Both the position numbers and the translations under genes were made by a program. A stretch of 40,427 bases of DNA, from positions 1-40,427 of IMG/VR virus record IMGVR_UViG_3300047548_000861. One strand, written 5' to 3'. Below the pieces are notes generated by a model, which was given only the letters and a program-made list of their open reading frames with translations, was not told where the DNA came from and did not search any database. Below, piece after piece: positions 22,270-30,567 of this stretch (positions within the stretch are counted from its first letter, which is position 1; each line of letters starts with the position of its first letter). Origin of the DNA: a virus.

Positions 22270-23183
22270 GTTAAGAATCTTTGATAGATTCGTCCTGCAC
22301 GGCCGTCAGCATCACTCCAGTGTGCGGCGGCCAAATCATTTATCCATTGGTCTCTTGCAAATTCTTTAGGAGTTTCTATTAGGCTAATATCAGTGTGTGC
22401 TACATTCCATGTCACAGCAGATACATCGTCAACAAACACAGGCACACCTTCTAACACAGCAGCCACACTGGCTGAGCTATTGAAGAACACAGCTGAGTGT
22501 GCATTTTTCAAATCATCAACCAGTTTTGAGTTCTTGGGATCTACTACAGTGATGTTGTTTTTTGCCCCGCTTTTGCCAACGTAGGCAGCAAAGTCACGCA
22601 TGTCATACTGCCCAGGATGTGGACGTATAACTATGGGGCGTTTTGTGTAACGGCGAATCTCTTCAATTTTTTTAGATAGCCAGACCATGGGGTGCAGAGC
22701 CTTCATAGCAAAACCCCCATCTCGCTGCATGCCTATCAAAATGTATCCAGTGTTGTTGACTTTTGCTGGCTTCATTGAGATGCCTAATTGTTGTTGTATT
22801 TCCCGCCACTTTGACGAATCACTGTTCTTGTTGGCATACTCAGCTCGATCATAAAACGGGCCACCAAGACTGTAACGCAGATAAGTTCCAGTATCGTCTA
22901 AGTATTTGAAACAACTAGCATCAATGCACATGGTTTTGAATCCATGTCGTTGTTGTTCGGCAATGACTTGTTTACGTAATGTAATGTTACGGCCACCGGT
23001 GTTGGTAGTGGCCCAGCCCAACATCACTGCCAATGGACTGGGTTGGTACCTATAGTCCCAATCAACTACAACAGTGCCGCCCGCTGCTCGAACACCTTGA
23101 GCAAAGCTCTCCATGCACTGAATTTTTCTTGAATGCTTGTTGGGATTAGCAATAGAACTTACGTAAACAACAACATCAACCAC
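22260..23183 (-). CDS. Capsule-transferase-like protein, paralogue C
   Basis: A 307-aa member of the fourfold family with the intact core YTKRPIVIRPHPGQY and AVFFNSSASVAAVLEGVPVFV. The C-terminal motif is the most diverged (AAAHWSDADGRAGRIYQRF). Start is GTG at 23183, overlapping the stop of paralogue D by 8 bases. No signal or membrane segment, so a cytoplasmic enzyme is expected. Confidence 0.75.
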   Translation of the reverse strand: MVDVVVYVSSIANPNKHSRKIQCMESFAQGVRAAGGTVVVDWDYRYQPSPLAVMLGWATTNTGGRNITLRKQVIAEQQRHGFKTMCIDASCFKYLDDTGTYLRYSLGGPFYDRAEYANKNSDSSKWREIQQQLGISMKPAKVNNTGYILIGMQRDGGFAMKALHPMVWLSKKIEEIRRYTKRPIVIRPHPGQYDMRDFAAYVGKSGAKNNITVVDPKNSKLVDDLKNAHSAVFFNSSASVAAVLEGVPVFVDDVSAVTWNVAHTDISLIETPKEFARDQWINDLAAAHWSDADGRAGRIYQRFLTYL

Positions 23184-24147
23184 CGTTGAGAATTCTCCAG
23201 GCTGTTCCGTCGCGCATTTCTGCTTCGGTAAATTGGCAATAGCTTATGTGTCTGCACCAAGCTGCCATTTCATCTAGCGTAGGCACGCGAGGATTGTCAA
23301 TTTCATCTAGTGTTTGACTACACAAAGGTGCAGCAGCGTTGGGTCCTAGTGTAATAGCGGGCTTGCCGCACAGCAATGCTTCGCCAGCAGCAATGCTAGA
23401 AAAAGTAACCAAACAAAAAATGTTGTCTGCCAACGCCATTTCCATGGTATCTGTACTTTGGCGTTCGGCGCGACCTTTTTTGAGTCTAACAACCACTTCG
23501 CGATCTGTTTTAGCGCGTATAGTATCGATGGTATTTTGTAGCCACTCTTCCAAATTGATGTTGTAGAGATTCAGCAGCTTTTGGCTTGGCGGCGCCAACA
23601 AAATGCGATCACCATCACGACGAAACTTTCTTAGCTTGAGTCCCAATCGATCCCAACGATCATTGGGACGATCTATAATGGGACCAAAATTTTGTACATC
23701 GTTCTTGGTAATGCGATGGTAAGTTTTCTTTTTACCGTTGCCAAAGTAGCCGGTGTCGATGTAATAAAAATCCCTACCAGCAGCTCGACAAGCTTCCATC
23801 TGTTTGCGTTTTGTCACACCTCGCAAAACAACTGGGGTGGTTTGGTGTTCTTGCTGTGCCCAGGTTGATATTTGTCCACCGCAACCTTGTATAAAACTTT
23901 GTAATATTGGGTCGTACATGTGACCTTTCTCTTCATATCTAACATCACTGTCTATGGCCACACAGTTGAGTGGACTAACATTGGCTAAGCGCAGTCGTAA
24001 GTGTTCCAGTGTCATACCGTAGTATTCGCCAGAGGGATCAACTCGATGTTTTAAGATGTCCTGAAACAATGTGCGAACATCATCGGGCACCATGTCAAAT
24101 TCATGCCTGGGTGGGGGCAGCAATGGTGTGTTTTCTTGATCACTCAT
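23176..24147 (-). CDS. Capsule-transferase-like protein, paralogue D
   Basis: A 323-aa member of the fourfold family with an extra N-terminal region. The core motif is altered to KTDREVVVRLKKGRA, losing the Pro-His-Pro seen in A and C, while LVTFSSIAAGEALLCGKPAIT and the C-terminal HISYCQFTEAEMRDGTAWRIL are well kept. The change may mean a different donor or a non-catalytic partner. The ATG at 24147 overlaps the preceding stop (ATGA). Confidence 0.75.
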   Translation of the reverse strand: MSDQENTPLLPPPRHEFDMVPDDVRTLFQDILKHRVDPSGEYYGMTLEHLRLRLANVSPLNCVAIDSDVRYEEKGHMYDPILQSFIQGCGGQISTWAQQEHQTTPVVLRGVTKRKQMEACRAAGRDFYYIDTGYFGNGKKKTYHRITKNDVQNFGPIIDRPNDRWDRLGLKLRKFRRDGDRILLAPPSQKLLNLYNINLEEWLQNTIDTIRAKTDREVVVRLKKGRAERQSTDTMEMALADNIFCLVTFSSIAAGEALLCGKPAITLGPNAAAPLCSQTLDEIDNPRVPTLDEMAAWCRHISYCQFTEAEMRDGTAWRILNGG

Positions 24148-24827
24148 AATCGTTGCTGGCAATACTCAGTAAAAATTCTTTCACGATGCCACTCATCTCC
24201 TTGTGGCGTATCGGCAAACTCTTGGAAGCATGGTGTACCTAAGGTATAATGCAAGAGCTTGGCATCGGTATTTGGCCCGTATTCATCGGGCAACCAGTTC
24301 CATTCTTTTGGAAGTTCACCAATACGTTGATCTTCTAACCACGAGAAGCGGTGGAGCTCACTACCTGTGGATTGTTGGACGAACTCAGGGGTAAGTTTCC
24401 TGTTAGGAAAGCTAGCACAATTCCACAAAATAACACTACTCCAGTTTTTGCGAGGATAGTCTTCATTTTTTGCTCCTAGGTATTTTACAGGCATGCGAGT
24501 TTTGTAGTCGTGCTTGACCACTTGAACATCTTTGCTGGGATCGCGCATATCCCAAAGTTCAGCAATATCGCCACGAACAATCATGTCACCGTCAATGAAG
24601 ATGGCATGTCCAGAATAGTCCATTAGCCAAGGAACAAGAAAACGTGTGTAGATAAAATGGTTGCTGCCGTCAGTGTGTGTTTCTGTGTAGTCTCGAAACA
24701 AGTTCAAAGCCACAGGCACAATGGCCACTGGTCGACTGCTGTTTCTAATAACAGAATTAGCGCAGGTATGATATGCTATGGCTTCTCTGGGATCATACCC
24801 TATAAAGATAGGAATAATGTCTTTCAT
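24144..24827 (-). CDS. Glycosyltransferase, family 8-like
   Basis: A 227-aa protein with PIFIGYDPREAIAYH at the N-terminus, a segment typical of family 8-like transferases that recognise nucleotide sugars, and HAIFIDGDMIVRGDI carrying the DxD motif (Asp-Gly-Asp). KLLHYTLGTPCF near the C-terminus supplies the usual metal-binding histidine region. Cytoplasmic. Coupled by ATGA to both neighbours. Confidence 0.85.
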   Translation of the reverse strand: MKDIIPIFIGYDPREAIAYHTCANSVIRNSSRPVAIVPVALNLFRDYTETHTDGSNHFIYTRFLVPWLMDYSGHAIFIDGDMIVRGDIAELWDMRDPSKDVQVVKHDYKTRMPVKYLGAKNEDYPRKNWSSVILWNCASFPNRKLTPEFVQQSTGSELHRFSWLEDQRIGELPKEWNWLPDEYGPNTDAKLLHYTLGTPCFQEFADTPQGDEWHRERIFTEYCQQRL

Positions 24828-25588
24828 AGTCGCTCGATATCATCTTCTTCACATAGATCACCGTATTGAATTTCAATAAGTTTGAGCGGTTGGTCAGTTT
24901 CATTGCAAAGCTGATGCCACTCTGTTTTAGCTATCCATGTTGATTCGTGCGCAACCATGACACATTTTATGTCAGAGTCTGTGGTATTGGGATCAACTGT
25001 GTACACTGTTGCAGTGCCTTCAGCTACAAACCAAAATTCTGCACGGTGCTGGTGCCGTTGCATGCTCAAACAAGTCTTGGGATTGACTGTAAGCTCTTTG
25101 AGTTTGACCCCGGGGCCAACTTCGTGCAGCACACGATAGTATCCCCATGATCTTTGTGTGCGCGGCTTTTTCCAATCTTCAAGAATCCACGAACTAGAAT
25201 TTGCTTTGTTGAAGCCGCCAACGCCAAACTCAAATAAAACATTGTCATCAGCAACACTCATTTCAGGAATGTTGTCGCTGGTGCGATCTCCACCGTTGGC
25301 AAATACAATGGTGTCATTGGGGTAACGCATGCGTACCAAACGGATAGCATCACGGCTTGAGCCATCATCATCGTTGTAGACCACGACTTCGTCAACTACA
25401 TCCAATGCACTGACCAGCGCAAAGCGTTCGGTCATGGGCATGAACGGACGTCCTTTTTTGCGAGTTAGCCAAGCGTCGGAATTGACACCAACAATTAGTT
25501 TATCACCCAATTGTCGTGCTGCTTTGAAGTATGCTAAGTGGCCTGAATGGATGGGGTCAAAGCCCCCAGTAACTAGAACAATTTTCAT
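24824..25588 (-). CDS. Nucleotidyltransferase-cupin fusion
   Basis: A 254-aa two-domain protein. Residues 1 to about 135 form a cytidylyltransferase-like domain with VTGGFDPIHSGHLAYF (the HxGH motif, His 14 and His 17) and the SSSWIL stretch. Residues about 150-254 form a cupin: SMQRHQHRAEFWFVAEG (metal ligands His, His, Glu) and a later WHQLCNE. The first domain activates a sugar or alcohol phosphate with a nucleotide; the second resembles the isomerase half of phosphomannose isomerase-type enzymes. GTAAATA stands five bases before the ATG and no Shine-Dalgarno is seen. Probably supplies the activated precursor for the cluster. Confidence 0.85.
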   Translation of the reverse strand: MKIVLVTGGFDPIHSGHLAYFKAARQLGDKLIVGVNSDAWLTRKKGRPFMPMTERFALVSALDVVDEVVVYNDDDGSSRDAIRLVRMRYPNDTIVFANGGDRTSDNIPEMSVADDNVLFEFGVGGFNKANSSSWILEDWKKPRTQRSWGYYRVLHEVGPGVKLKELTVNPKTCLSMQRHQHRAEFWFVAEGTATVYTVDPNTTDSDIKCVMVAHESTWIAKTEWHQLCNETDQPLKLIEIQYGDLCEEDDIERL

Positions 25589-25609
25589 ATTGCTATTTAC
25601 TACGCAGTT

Positions 25610-26062
25610 TTACACGGTGATATCTTCCATGCCGGCTGTGCGTAACTTCACAATGTGTCCCATTTGCCACTGTTTGGCATCAAGTCCTTTCATGATACCC
25701 AACCATTTGTTGCGCAGCAAAGCCACTTCGTTGATGATAGACTCAAAGTCAATTACTTCATCTTCACCGTCAACATACTTTTCAGCATCGCGGCTTGTGA
25801 GTGCTCGTGCATAGGCTTCCAAATACTTTTGGAAATGTTTTCGACGTATCTTACGCAGCTGAATATTGAGATAGTTGAGCACCGCTTCAATTTCTTGCAA
25901 CTGATTAAAACGATGTTCAGTAATGCCCGGAAGTTCTTTGATGTTGCGCTCAACTAAGCCGCCGATGCGACATTCCTTCTTGGCTTCTTCGAGCTCACGC
26001 TCGTAATGCTGGATAAAATCTGGAATGTTTCCAAGACTTGCTGTAATACGACTATACCACAT
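25610..26062 (-). CDS. uvsY: UvsY-like recombination mediator
   Basis: A 150-aa protein with the pattern of UvsY of marine T4-like phages: GITEHRFNQLQEIEAVLNYL, QLRKIRRKHFQKYLEAY, ALTSRDAEKYVDGEDEVID and INEVALLRNKWLGIMKGLDA. In T4, UvsY loads UvsX onto gp32-coated single-stranded DNA. It is basic and helical with no enzyme motif, as expected. It overlaps the radical SAM gene by 11 bases and lies in the same operon as uvsX. Confidence 0.88.
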   Translation of the reverse strand: MWYSRITASLGNIPDFIQHYERELEEAKKECRIGGLVERNIKELPGITEHRFNQLQEIEAVLNYLNIQLRKIRRKHFQKYLEAYARALTSRDAEKYVDGEDEVIDFESIINEVALLRNKWLGIMKGLDAKQWQMGHIVKLRTAGMEDITV

Positions 26063-27302
26063 AATTCAATTCTTTTGTTAACCAAGGAAACACTTGACGC
26101 CAATCAAGTCCTCGACGACGATCTATTTCTGTCAAAAACGCCTGCAATGACTTGAGTTCTTGATCATCCCGTTGATGTTGATTCCATTCAATCTGCAAAC
26201 CTTGCATGCTTTGTTTAGCTGTACGTTGATGCCAATCATCCTCGGGCATTTCAACTAGTATGCGACTAAAGTCACTGTCAAAAAATCCTGACCCAAATAT
26301 CTTGGGGTGTAGATATGGTTTGTTAACCACTACCATAAAGTACTGTTCGATCTGACGATGCTGACGATGCTGATTGATGTACTTAAAAAGTTCGGGCATG
26401 CTCTTCATGCCCAATCCTGTTATAGCCTGATTAATGCTAACACCAATCCACTTTTGTGCCAACACATACTCAAAATTTTGTTGCCACCGTGACATGTCTA
26501 GTCCATGTCTAATATACTCTTGCTCACTGCCCCAGCAATCAATACTGCAAATAAAGTCTAGTTTTTTAATGCGACGATGCTTGAGTAATATTTTAATACG
26601 ATCTAAAAACGTTTGCAACCTTGGCAGTGCAATGTTTAGATTGGTTGTAATAACCAGAGTTAGATGTGGATTGCTGTGTGTTTCTAGATAAGAAAGCACA
26701 TGCTCAAACTGTGGCTGAAACAATGGCTCACCGCCTAGTATGTGCAGTCGGCGTACATGGTGTCCGTGCTGATCCATCCATTGCCAAAACTTGTGTTCCA
26801 GCAAATCTAAATCGGGGTTGCGTGTACTGATGTTTTGCAATCGAACAGAGCCGTAGTTAAACTCACCAAAGCGTATGTTTTCTTGATAGATCTTGCTGCT
26901 GTATTTGTCTTCACAGTAGATACAACTTTGATTGCAGACATTGTCAATGCATATTTCGACTATGCGCGGAGTAACTGCCACTGCGGTAGGATCACTGTCT
27001 AACTCAGGCGGATACATATCAGGTATGCCTAATTGAAACTGGCGGTCACTAAAGCCGCCAGCCTGCTCTACAGAACTACAATACTCACAACCACCTGTGG
27101 GCCATTGTCCGGCCAACATCAACTGTCGGTCATTGACTTTAGATGGGGTGTTGTGAAAATTATCAAAGTCATTGAGATCAATTGGAGTCTCTCGAACTCT
27201 GTGACAAGAATTAGTTTTTCCCGAATAAAAGTTTATGGTGCTCCATGTCCACTTGAGTTGACAGGCTGGATCCGTTTTTATCGGGAAAAACTTTTGGGAC
27301 AT
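26052..27302 (-). CDS. Radical SAM protein between uvsX and uvsY
   Basis: A 416-aa protein with CNQSCIYC (Cys 123, 127 and 130; CX3CX2C) and LGGEPLFQPQ. The N-terminal 80 residues hold extra cysteines (14, 33, and CEYC at 72-75), suggesting an auxiliary metal or substrate-binding region. The substrate is unknown; by analogy with its family a peptide or protein modification is possible, but this is inference. It overlaps uvsY at its 3' end and touches the acidic 84-aa gene at its 5' end, so it is co-expressed with recombination genes. Confidence 0.85.
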   Translation of the reverse strand: MSQKFFPIKTDPACQLKWTWSTINFYSGKTNSCHRVRETPIDLNDFDNFHNTPSKVNDRQLMLAGQWPTGGCEYCSSVEQAGGFSDRQFQLGIPDMYPPELDSDPTAVAVTPRIVEICIDNVCNQSCIYCEDKYSSKIYQENIRFGEFNYGSVRLQNISTRNPDLDLLEHKFWQWMDQHGHHVRRLHILGGEPLFQPQFEHVLSYLETHSNPHLTLVITTNLNIALPRLQTFLDRIKILLKHRRIKKLDFICSIDCWGSEQEYIRHGLDMSRWQQNFEYVLAQKWIGVSINQAITGLGMKSMPELFKYINQHRQHRQIEQYFMVVVNKPYLHPKIFGSGFFDSDFSRILVEMPEDDWHQRTAKQSMQGLQIEWNQHQRDDQELKSLQAFLTEIDRRRGLDWRQVFPWLTKELNYVV

Positions 27303-27556
27303 TATTCATCCCATTCTTCGTCGTAATCAGAGTCCTCTTCTTCTTCGTCGATGCTTTCTTCTTCGTCGTTGTTGGTGTAGTTAGACAGCGCACGTTTAAT
27401 ATCACTGTCTCCACGGAACGCATCCCGAATATCGTCAATGTCGCCATCGTTGTCGATTAGAATACTTACTAAGACTTCAGCGGCTTCTGCTCGATCCACG
27501 GTATTGACATAGCGACGAAGTTCACTCCAAATAACACTAGCTAGATTTTCATCCAT
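27302..27556 (-). CDS. Small acidic protein, 84 aa
   Basis: An N-terminal helical domain (about 1-60) is followed by an extremely acidic tail (NNDEEESIDEEEEDSDYDEEWDE). Such tails often mimic nucleic acid or compete with single-strand-binding proteins such as gp32, whose own tail is acidic. Between uvsX and the radical SAM gene, joined to both by one-base TAATG overlaps. A role in controlling UvsX or UvsY is plausible but not shown. Confidence 0.75.
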   Translation of the reverse strand: MDENLASVIWSELRRYVNTVDRAEAAEVLVSILIDNDGDIDDIRDAFRGDSDIKRALSNYTNNDEEESIDEEEEDSDYDEEWDE

Positions 27557-28611
27557 TACTCAGCTTCCTCCTCAGTGCTACTTACCGTTTCTTTCTGATT
27601 TTTAAAATCTGCCATGAGCTTGTCTAAACAACCATCTTCGTTGGCTTCCCAGGCCTTGCGGAACTGCTTGATAATTTCACCATCGCTTGTGACAAACATC
27701 AGTCGGTTACCATCCTTTTTCAGCAGACCTTTCTTCTCAGCTAGATCAACCAAACCGCTGTGTGGACTCATGCCTGTTTCGTAAGGGATCTTGACTTGCA
27801 CGCCCTCGAATGGCTTGGCATAGCGAGTTTTCATAACCTTACATGCTGCACGAATACCATTGACTTCACTTACTTTGTTGCCATCCTCGTCCTCTTTGAG
27901 TTTGAGCTTGCGCATAGCAACAACGATAGAACTTGCGTAGATAAAGCCTTGGCCACCTGAGATCTTGTCATCGGGGTCAAACATGTCTTGGCTAGCGTAT
28001 GTGTGGTTGGTACAAACAAGACCTACGTTGTAACTACCGAACATGTTTACACAGTTACGAACAAGTGCTGTCAGTGCTTTAGGCTTACGGCCCAGGTCGC
28101 CTTTAAGGTCGCCGCTGTCAAACTGGTTAATATCAGTTGGGGTCAGCAACATACCCAGCGAGTCGATCACAAACAGGACCTTGGGACGTTCGCCATCGGG
28201 TAGAGACTTGTAGTCAGCCATAAAGGTTGAAATAGTCTTGGCCACGTCATCAATCATTGCCATACTCAATTTCAGCAGTTTGCTTTCACTGGTGTCAACA
28301 CCAAGTGCTTTGAGCCAGTCCTCGTCAAGAGCGTTTTCGCTGTCAATCAGCACAACAAAGATACCTTGCTCTTGTGCGTTCTTGATAATGTTCCCTGAAC
28401 AGATGTATGATTTGCCAGCGCCGGATTCGCCAGCAAACACTGTTACTTTACCCAATGGGATGCCACGGTGGAAGTCCCCGCTGATAAGATAGTTCAGGGC
28501 ATAGTTGCCTGTTGAGACCCAGTCAGTGGGGTCATTGAAGCCAATACTTAGGCCATCAATGCTTTTGGTAATTTCTTTACGAAATTTTGAAATGTCAAAT
28601 GGTTTAGCCAT
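27556..28611 (-). CDS. uvsX: UvsX recombinase (RecA family)
   Basis: A 351-aa RecA-family ATPase that pairs and exchanges DNA strands. Walker A is GESGAGKS (61-68), Walker B lies in VLFVIDSLGML, and the L2-like region and ISGGQGFIYASSIVVAMRKL follow as in UvsX. Length is near T4 UvsX (391) with a short acidic C-terminus. It has AGGAT before the ATG and its own TAGACA-17-TATAAT promoter inside the upstream gene. Downstream, in order, are the acidic protein, a radical SAM protein and UvsY. Confidence 0.95.
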   Translation of the reverse strand: MAKPFDISKFRKEITKSIDGLSIGFNDPTDWVSTGNYALNYLISGDFHRGIPLGKVTVFAGESGAGKSYICSGNIIKNAQEQGIFVVLIDSENALDEDWLKALGVDTSESKLLKLSMAMIDDVAKTISTFMADYKSLPDGERPKVLFVIDSLGMLLTPTDINQFDSGDLKGDLGRKPKALTALVRNCVNMFGSYNVGLVCTNHTYASQDMFDPDDKISGGQGFIYASSIVVAMRKLKLKEDEDGNKVSEVNGIRAACKVMKTRYAKPFEGVQVKIPYETGMSPHSGLVDLAEKKGLLKKDGNRLMFVTSDGEIIKQFRKAWEANEDGCLDKLMADFKNQKETVSSTEEEAE

Positions 28612-29428
28612 GATAGATCCTTATGTCAGTTATTTGTGTTCCATTATACGCAATTTTTTTCATTGTGTCTACATCGCGAACTTGTCCAATAGGTATAGTT
28701 CCAAGTCCCAACGTTTTGTCATTAACATTTATGTTGTGTTGTTCGGCCCAGTTATAGAATCCTGATTCAAACAAACTGGTGCGGTCAGGGTCTAACCAAA
28801 TAGCAAATTCTGCGCTGTAGTAGTGGCTGTTTTTGATCCCAGCATAGTCAATAGGTAAACCATCAACATAAATGTCATGATATGTTTTACCTAACTCACT
28901 GTAATTTATAAAAACTGTTCCAACACTTACTTGATGATCAAACAACGCATAGTCCTGGGGTTCCAAGTCTTGACGGGTGTAACATTCCTTGTCAAAGATC
29001 ACAAACCAGGGCCTGCAATCACTATAAGGTCGTTGTTCCAATCGATGCACATAAAAGTTAAGATCGCGTATAGCTGCTTTGACGTCTGTTGGGGCTAGTT
29101 GGAAAAGTTTTGTTGGCTTTCCAAACTCACCACTGAGTTTTTCAAAACAGATGTGTAACTGATTGTACCAATCTTTACTGTCCCAGCTCTGTTCGTCAGC
29201 AACAGGCACAAAATCATGTTTTAGAAAACGATTAATTGTGTTGATTGCTGCTGACAAACGTGCTTTTGCTTGCGATTCGGTAAGAGCATGCGAAAAAGAA
29301 TCTTGTTGGTTGATCGAACACACGGCGTAAGTTCTTTCCAGTAGTTTACACCAGCGTTCCACGAAAGGGTTACGGTAGAGATCTACCGTAACCACATTGT
29401 GGTGATCCACCACAATATCTAATTGCAT
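28604..29428 (-). CDS. Unknown protein, paralogue of the 13357 gene
   Basis: A 274-aa protein of unknown function sharing LNFYVHR (124-129 region), GTVFINYSELGKT (170-182) and YYSAEFAIWLDPDRT (203-217) with the 287-aa product before uvsW. Both have a variable N-terminal part. It is tied to gp32 by a TAATG overlap and to uvsX by an 8-base overlap, and it contains the uvsX promoter near its 3' end. The conserved Asn, Tyr, Glu, His and acidic residues suggest a common enzymatic or binding role in DNA recombination, not identifiable here. Confidence 0.75.
   Translation of the reverse strand: MQLDIVVDHHNVVTVDLYRNPFVERWCKLLERTYAVCSINQQDSFSHALTESQAKARLSAAINTINRFLKHDFVPVADEQSWDSKDWYNQLHICFEKLSGEFGKPTKLFQLAPTDVKAAIRDLNFYVHRLEQRPYSDCRPWFVIFDKECYTRQDLEPQDYALFDHQVSVGTVFINYSELGKTYHDIYVDGLPIDYAGIKNSHYYSAEFAIWLDPDRTSLFESGFYNWAEQHNINVNDKTLGLGTIPIGQVRDVDTMKKIAYNGTQITDIRIYHG
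28643..28671 (-). promoter_or_regulatory. Sigma70-type promoter for uvsX
   Basis: Minus strand TAGACA (28671-28666), 17-bp spacer, TATAAT (28648-28643), with a roughly 31-base leader to the uvsX ATG that contains AAGGAT. It lies inside the last codons of the upstream gene. Confidence 0.75.
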
Positions 29429-30423
29429 TACTTCTGTTGACGAGCGCGGATTAGTGCCAGAATGTCTTCAGCTTTTTGTGCTGGTTTAGCAGCAGATTGC
29501 ACTGGTGCAGATGCAGCCGGAGTGTCGTCTGTGTCAAAAGGGGGATCATCCTCGGTCACAGCAGGCTTGGCTTGAGCAACTGGTGCTGGTGCAGCAGCAG
29601 GTGCTGGTGCAGCATCTTCACCGGCGCCACCAGGTGCTTGAACACCAGCAGGACGGAAGTATTGGCCCCAACGTTCAGTGTCATAAGGTTGACCGTCAAC
29701 GCTGGCTTCAAACATTTCCTTGATCACACGCAGTTCAACTTCACCAGGCTTCTTGGGCAAGAAGCTGCTCAAATCATACAGACCATGCTTTTCAATGGCT
29801 GCTTGTTCGGCTTCTGTGAGTGCAGACTCTTTACGTGCCCACTTAGAACCGTTGTAGTCAGCAAAGCCGCCTTTGCTGCCTTTGGTGATGCGGAAGTCCA
29901 AACCGCGCAGATAGTCGGTTGGCAGTTCTTCCAGCTCAGGATCCATCAATGCGCCTTTGATGGTTGTGAAAATCTGTGGGCCAATGATGAATCGGCGGAT
30001 GGGATTTTCTGGGGTCTTGTCATCGGCCAAGGGGTTCTCACGAACAAAGCCTTGGAAAATGTAACTGCGCTTTTTCCAGTACTTGCGACCCATGTCTTCA
30101 AGGCTCTTGTCCTTGAACCAGGTACGTACTTCTGCCAAGATTGGGCAAGCTTCGCCCCACATCTCAACGCAAGGTACTTGAACCATTACTTGTTTGCTTT
30201 CCATTTCTCCCTTGATGCCGTTGAAAGGCAGTCGAATCATTGCACGTTCGGCCCAGAAAAATGTGTTTTTGGAGTTACCGTCTGGAAGGAAACGGATTGT
30301 AGCTGATTGTCCTTCTTCCATGTTCCAGTGGGGATAAATTGAATTGTCACCACCTGTGGATTGCCCACCTTGTTTTTGTTCAGCTGCCTGTAGTCGTGCT
30401 CGAATTTCTGCTAAAGATGCCAT
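29428..30423 (-). CDS. Single-strand DNA-binding protein, gp32-like
   Basis: A 331-aa protein with a gp32-like layout: a basic N-terminal segment (MASLAEIRARLQAAEQKQ), an OB-type core with aromatic and basic residues (SATIRFLPDG, YIFQGFVRENPL), then an Ala/Pro-rich linker and acidic tail (TEDDPPFDTDDTP). Only two cysteines (CVEMWGEAC) remain near the place of the T4 zinc site, so zinc binding is doubtful. It coats unwound DNA and coordinates UvsX, UvsY and helicase loading. AAGGAG lies before the ATG, and a TTGACA-17-TATACT promoter is about 105 bases upstream. Confidence 0.9.
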   Translation of the reverse strand: MASLAEIRARLQAAEQKQGGQSTGGDNSIYPHWNMEEGQSATIRFLPDGNSKNTFFWAERAMIRLPFNGIKGEMESKQVMVQVPCVEMWGEACPILAEVRTWFKDKSLEDMGRKYWKKRSYIFQGFVRENPLADDKTPENPIRRFIIGPQIFTTIKGALMDPELEELPTDYLRGLDFRITKGSKGGFADYNGSKWARKESALTEAEQAAIEKHGLYDLSSFLPKKPGEVELRVIKEMFEASVDGQPYDTERWGQYFRPAGVQAPGGAGEDAAPAPAAAPAPVAQAKPAVTEDDPPFDTDDTPAASAPVQSAAKPAQKAEDILALIRARQQK

Positions 30424-30508
30424 AGTATTTTCTCCTTAATAAGTTGCCTATGTAGTGTTGCCTATCTAAAATTTTAGATCAATGTTGCCTGTGACACACA
30501 AACAAGAA

Positions 30509-30537
30509 AGCGCATACACCAAGTAAGTATATGCGCT
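30509..30537 (-). terminator. Probable terminator after the 627-aa gene
   Basis: Minus strand AGCGCATA ... TATGCGCT (eight pairs, 13-base loop) followed by TTCTTGTTTG, a moderate intrinsic terminator. The -10 of the gp32 promoter lies within its loop and first arm. Confidence 0.55.
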
Positions 30538-30554
30538 CTTTGCCTTAGTGTCAA
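30526..30554 (-). promoter_or_regulatory. Sigma70-type promoter for gp32
   Basis: Minus strand TTGACA (30554-30549), 17-bp spacer, TATACT (30531-30526), followed by a leader of about 95-100 bases to the gp32 ATG. Transcripts begun here lack the first arm of the terminator hairpin and so escape it. Confidence 0.75.
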
Positions 30555-30567
30555 GTTTATTTATGAC

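Noticed and set aside
29476-30306. 276-aa plus-strand open frame
   Set aside because: It is the complement of gp32, is rich in Cys, Phe and Trp, and matches no protein pattern. A shadow frame.
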